A DNA stretch of 64,000 nt from Zygnema cylindricum. Its lineage: Eukaryota > Streptophyta > Zygnematophyceae > Zygnematales > Zygnemataceae. Under the pieces are notes generated by a model, which was not told the DNA's origin, made no database searches, and was given only the letters and a program-made list of their open reading frames with translations. How positions within the stretch are numbered: the stretch's first letter is position 1; each line of letters starts with the position of its first letter. The position numbers and the translations under genes are program-made. The DNA lies in the NCBI GenBank assembly GCA_037447655.1, contig JBBHKE010000579.1:1-64000 (forward strand). The letters run 5' to 3'. Positions 59,591 to 64,000 of this stretch are shown piece after piece.

Positions 59591-59895
59591 CATAGTTCAA
59601 AAGTAGGCGTTTTTATGGTTGGCCTTTGGTCGGCACCTTTATCGTAAGTTGTGTTATGGGCTTTTCATGTGATCTTCTTAGATCGCTACTTCGATCAGCG
59701 ACCGTCCGATCGTCTAAATCTAACGGTGAAATTAAAATTTTTGGTCCGAATGTTTTAATTGGTCCAATTTTTGGTCCGAATGTTTTAATTGGTCCGAATA
59801 GGTTAGAATACAATATGGGTCTTAAGGTCATATTGTGTGTTTTGCATACAATAGGTATATTGTATGGGCCTACTTTCACCTACTTTTGAACTATG
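59591..59895. mobile_element. 305-bp hAT-type MITE
   Basis: CATAGTTCAAAAGTAGGCG at the left and CTACTTTTGAACTATG at the right, with a perfect 8-bp target duplication AATCAAAC (59583-59590 and 59896-59903). Same family as 40555-41100 but 240 bp shorter and in opposite internal orientation. Contains a small direct repeat, TTTTGGTCCGAATGTTTTAA, twice. Confidence 0.92.
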
Positions 59896-60507
59896 AATCA
59901 AACCGAACGTAGCTTCCAATGGAATTTCAGTAGATTGCGGTTTTGTAACTGCAAAGGCGTTTTCGACTGAACGGAGCCTCCAACGGATTATCACCCTTGG
60001 CAAATTGAAATCTCTATTGTAAGGATTTTCCGCACGATAAACCGAACCAAAAGAAAAAAAAAGTCCTCAATATCTTCAATATCGTCCTATCAATGCATTG
60101 CACAAAGCACACACAAAAAAAAAACATACATACATAATATATATATATATATATACATACATGCACACATTGAAATGAAACCCTAGTATATTGGGAGTTT
60201 TTCTAAGTGCGGTACATTCCGCATTACGGCTATCGCTGTATACTTCGATAAGACTTTTTCCCGACTTTTTTTTCTCCTCTACTATGTTATCTGGACTTTT
60301 TGTTGAACTAAAAGTTGCCCTTCTTTGGACATCAGTATATTTTTGGAATCTCTTTCAATTTATCTCTTTATTAGGTATTCATTTTGTGCGATTAAATTTT
60401 GTTTAAACATACCGGACAATCCCTTAGGGGAACTGACAGTATCCACATTGTCTTACCTATCGATGTTTAAATACAGGAAAACCCATACTACACTATATAG
60501 GAAACTA

Positions 60508-60704
60508 CACCGTGTATCACTATTAGTGTTGATGTTTTTTTGCCACTTGAAATATATTTTCTCCGTACACACTTGTTTGTTTTTCAGATGGAGACCGCTA
60601 ATCGGAAGGTGAGAATCTTGGCTTTCAATCGCAACCCGTCAGATCCATAATCCGACAAACGTGTACGGAGAAATAAAAACATTAACACATAGTGATACAC
60701 GGTG
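60508..60704. mobile_element. 197-bp TA-target TIR element
   Basis: Left CACCGTGTATCACTATTAG and right AGTGATACACGGTG, flanked by TA on both sides. Subterminal CTCCGTACACACTTG and GTGTACGGAG form a second inverted pair inside, so most of the element can fold. Confidence 0.85.
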
Positions 60705-60719
60705 TACACTACGCTATCT

Positions 60720-61777
60720 CCCCCCCCCGAAAAGAAAGGAATAAAGTCCTGAAATTAATGTTATCGATAAACCTCATATAAGGTCAAGGTGACTTTTACA
60801 GCCTTGGATAAAAAGACAGTCAACAATTATTGTTTAGACAATATCGTACATTTCTTTGTATGCTGCCGACACGCAGTCAATACTGTTTCTGAACTTAAGC
60901 ATATTTTTTTATAAGTACAACATAATATCGTCAATGAATTTTTCTCCCACAACATGTATTTCGCCTGTGTAGAGGACTTAACACTAAATATTTCCTGTTT
61001 TTTTCCTTCCTTTCTTTTCTGGTCTATGAACAGGGAAAGATAAAATCAGTGTCTTTTGTAGTTTTCATCTTACCTTCAAAAGCAAAAACTAGTATCATTG
61101 TAATTATGCTTTATTTTTCGTTTTGCCTTCAAAAGCTAAAAATAGTACGTTTATAAACATGATTTAGTATTTGTCTCAACTTCAAAAGTTAAATTCAATC
61201 ATTAACTGGGATAAAACCAAAACATTCCAGAAAATCAGCTATTATCCACTGAGCATTTGACACAATGCATAACTTAAAGAGGAAAAAAATATACATGATA
61301 AAATAAACAGAACAGAGGTCTTACAAAAACTTCCTATACATCACACCATACAAAGGAGATCAATAAACATCAAAAGTAATAAAAGTAAAGGTCAGATAAA
61401 GACAAAAACAATGTCAATATAGATAAAGACAAAAACAATGTCAATATAGATAAAGACAAAAACAATGTCAATATCACAGTAGTTGGTCCCATGTACAAAA
61501 CTACACACGGTTCCCTCGGTAAATTTTTTTTTTCTCGACTTCGAAAAAAAGGCTAAACAAACATCAATTAAGGTTGCCCAGAGTGGTCTAAAATCTACTA
61601 AATTACCATCATAAAAAATGTTTCCTAAAAATGTTTCCTAAAAATATTTCCTAAAAATGTTTCACAGAAATGTTTCCCAAAAATGTTTCCTAAAAATATT
61701 AAGTATTGCCGATAAATGAAAAGTCGAAAGTCGCATACGACAAGAAAAGTCATAGGGCGAATTCCACAAGATTGGAA
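60720..61777. repeat. Intergenic with two minisatellites
   Basis: Three perfect copies of a 28-bp unit (ATAAAGACAAAAACAATGTC plus AATATAG) lie at 61391-61473, and about seven 13-bp units (AAAAATGTTTCCT) at 61612-61705. The latter adjoin the COX11 3' end. No gene seen in 60720-61390. Confidence 0.75.
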
Positions 61778-63924
61778 TTATTGAGTAGAAACCTCCTCAT
61801 CGTCCTCTACTCGAAAAAATGTATATGAAAGTGTAAGAGATTTAACGTCTTTCATTTTAGGGTCTGTCGCAAATTCAGGATCGATGTAAAAGAAAACCTG
61901 TATAGTAAAAAAAAAAAAAAAAAAACAATTGTAAAAATACAATTATAAAACAATTGTAAAAAAACAATGCATGTTAAAAAAATCTTCATAGGATTTGATA
62001 ATTTTGAGGGGGAAAAAGACATTTCAATACTAAAGACAAAAAAAATACGCTGCAAGAAAAGAAAGAAAAAAAAAATCCGGGAAAAACCTTACCGGCTAAA
62101 AACAAAAAATGATTTTACAGCAAGAAAAGAAAGAAAAAAAAAAACTTGGAAAAAAACTTTACCGGCATATCGACTTTTTCACCTGCCCTCAAACGCTGCT
62201 CCTCAAAACAGAAGCACTGAATTTTATTAAAATAAGCTCCCGCCTGCAACCCATTACAAGACAAAAAACTAATAATTGCTTATAAATACTTTAATTGACG
62301 GACATAAAACGGGTTTGTCTTATAACACGAGGCGTAGAGGTAGTCGTAAAGAAAGACAAGTATAGGAGGAGAGAGGTGGAGAGGTGGAGGTAGAGGATAT
62401 CTCTTATTGACGGGCGAAAAAAAAAATGTCCATCACATTCTTAAAGAAAATTAAAATTTCGGTGGTTCAATGATGTTGAGATTAGTGTTTCTTCTTAAAG
62501 TGAATTGATTAAAAAAAAAAAGACCTTCAACCTTTTGACACATTTAGTTACGATGGGAAATGTGTGGGAAATTGGTGGGAAATCTCACCTTCATGGGAGT
62601 CAAGTTACAAGTGGATATTCCAGTAATGGGCTTTTTTCTTAAGTTACGAGTATCACACTTTAATAGAAAATTACGCCATTTCCAAGATGTCGAGACGAGC
62701 TTTCCTTATTCAAGCAAATTGATTTAGGAAAAAAAAAGACCTTCAAAATTCTGACACATTTAGTCACGGTGGGAAATGGGTGGGAAATGGGTGGGAAATT
62801 GGTGGGAAAATCTCACCTTCATGGGAGTCACGTTATAAGTGGATATTCCAGTAATGGGCTTTTTACTTAAATTATGAGCTGTATAGAAGGCGAGAGTACT
62901 TTGCCCCGGATGAATTTTCACCTGCAATTATAAAAATCGCAAAAAATATGAGGTACATTCTTCTGTAAACCAAATGAAAAAATTAACAGTTTATACTAAA
63001 CCACAAAGTTAGTTAATAAGCTAAATTTTCCATTTGAACCCAAACTACACAAGGTTCGGTGTTCTATTAAAGGAAGATACAAAAAATGTTTTCCTTTGCC
63101 TCACAAAAACTGTTTTCTCCAACACACTTGTCAAATATTTAAAAAGGTAAGATCAGCACTTTTGGAAAAAGGTGACGGATATTTGGACGCTTTCGAACAT
63201 TCGGCTGTCCTGCCGAATATAGGGGACAAATTTTAGGGTTAAGGGCAGTAAATTGTCGGGCCTCATATATTTTGGGCATCCGCCTTTGAATGAAATTATT
63301 CGACACAAAGGGACCATCGGTTTTCGGGTTAAGGGCACTTTATACATATCTCAGTGGATAAAAATTCATCCAACGAAAAAGAGGTTTTTCTAGTCATTAG
63401 AATTCACACACTATAAATTCACATTACTTTCTTAGCTTTTTTCGCTACTTTTTCTGCAGTCTCCATTTTAGCTACAAATTCATTTTTTTGTTAGATTTTG
63501 TACTTTCCTCTTTAAACTTCTATTTGAATTTTTTAACCTAAAAACATCTGGGGTGCTTTGTATTTGCCAAATATTTTTGACAAATATTCTCTAAATGCAA
63601 ATATTTTTCTAAAAAATGGGGTAATTATGGGTAAGAATCTTACCTCGATCAAAATATTTCAAAAAACAGGTTCAAGAGGCGAAAAAAAATACCATAAAAC
63701 TCTGACGGTGATACACTGTCCTGTACTATTTTCTAAAAACAGTCAATTTACATGACTATCACAGTAAAAAAAAAAACAAGTGCAAAACAGATAACGAAAA
63801 AACCTCTCGAAAAGTTTGAAGTTTGAAAAAAAAGATCTATTTTACCTCTCGTTGACTGGGCAAAAATCTCCAGGGCATGTCATCTGCCACGTCAGCATTA
63901 AAATGGATCACCAATTCCCGCTGT
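61778..63924 (-). CDS. COX11: Cytochrome c oxidase assembly protein COX11, C-terminal part
   Basis: Exons on the minus strand: 63924-63846, 62921-62817, 62243-62163, 61897-61778 (stop TAA), all GT-AG and in phase; 128 full residues are visible. Family knowledge: COX11 is an inner mitochondrial membrane protein that delivers copper to the CuB site of cytochrome oxidase. Seen in order: [63 protein letters not shown] (CFCF copper-binding motif), [22 protein letters not shown]. The C-terminus [10 protein letters not shown] is acidic. The N-terminal membrane anchor and leader lie beyond position 64000 in the direction of transcription start, so the gene is truncated by the window edge, not broken. 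Confidence 0.94.
62055..62170 (-). repeat. Duplicated COX11 donor (exon ending at 62163)
   Basis: GCAAGAAAAGAAAG plus A-run, then ACCTTACCGGC, occurs at 62053-62095, and GCAAGAAAAGAAAG plus A-run, then ACTTTACCGGCATATCG, at 62119-62172. The first is a copy of the donor and last exon bases, about 66-70 bp away in the intron. Confidence 0.75.
62490..62900 (-). repeat. ~214-bp tandem duplication spanning a COX11 exon end and donor
   Basis: The real unit (62704-62900) contains the second half of the exon, donor and intron start. The copy at 62490-62690 repeats poly-A, GACACATTTAGTTACG, TGGTGGGAAATCTCACCTTC, then a readable [16 protein letters not shown] with its donor. The internal GGGAAATGGGT unit differs in number between copies (three against two). 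Confidence 0.9.
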
Positions 63925-64000
63925 CTGTAAAAACTCAGTGAAAAAAAGTCATAAAAATAAGTGGTTAAGGTTACGGGCTAGTGGTTAGTGTTAAGTGATT

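Noticed and set aside
61391-61473. Three perfect 28-bp direct repeats as a CRISPR-like array
   Set aside because: No spacers: units are head-to-tail, the setting is eukaryotic, and no cas genes are present. It is a minisatellite.

Overview
The window is nuclear DNA of an intron-rich photosynthetic eukaryote, most likely a green-lineage alga. The evidence is: spliceosomal genes with many short exons; an O-acetylserine (thiol)lyase with a long organelle-targeting leader; a class 3 lipase and a NOL9/GRC3 kinase closest, as I remember the families, to their land-plant versions; and Ty1/copia, hAT-like and TA-target transposable elements. No prokaryotic operon, CRISPR array or rRNA gene is visible. 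I do not name a species. Exon coordinates are my own reading of splice sites and reading phase.

Layout. 1-2451 is poly-T and simple repeats. 2452-8158 (+) is the C-terminal part of NOL9/GRC3, with degenerate tandem copies of its last coding segment to 8606. 10539-11115 is a diverged solo LTR. 12059-13967 (-) is a complete RPL30 (eL30) gene in five exons. 15786-17421 is a 1.6-kb fold-back element. 19726-26545 (-) is a six-exon lipase gene whose start codon lies 26 bp from a 430-bp degenerate TTAGGG tract. 32782-33337 (-) holds two exons of an unrecognised gene. 34455-40356 is a copia retrotransposon with nearly identical LTRs and a 5-bp target duplication. 41970-45163 (+) is an eight-exon ankyrin-repeat gene. 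47485-54528 (-) is a six-exon cysteine synthase gene. 58030-59230 (-) is a decayed non-LTR-type reverse transcriptase tail. 61778-63924 (-) is the C-terminal part of COX11, entering from the right edge.

The genes are functionally unrelated housekeeping genes (rRNA processing, ribosome, lipid hydrolysis, cysteine synthesis, cytochrome oxidase assembly) and form no operon or cluster.

The most unusual signal is architectural. In most of the genes, a short segment that includes a splice junction (exon end plus intron start, or intron end plus exon start) has been tandemly duplicated into the intron, often 2-7 times, leaving degenerate pseudo-exon edges. At least eight separate junctions show this. 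Other notable items are two candidate GC-AG introns, a TA-target TIR family that ranges from 46 bp to over 500 bp, two hAT-type MITEs with perfect 8-bp target duplications, and a 200-bp GGGCAA/GGGGAA array inside an intron.
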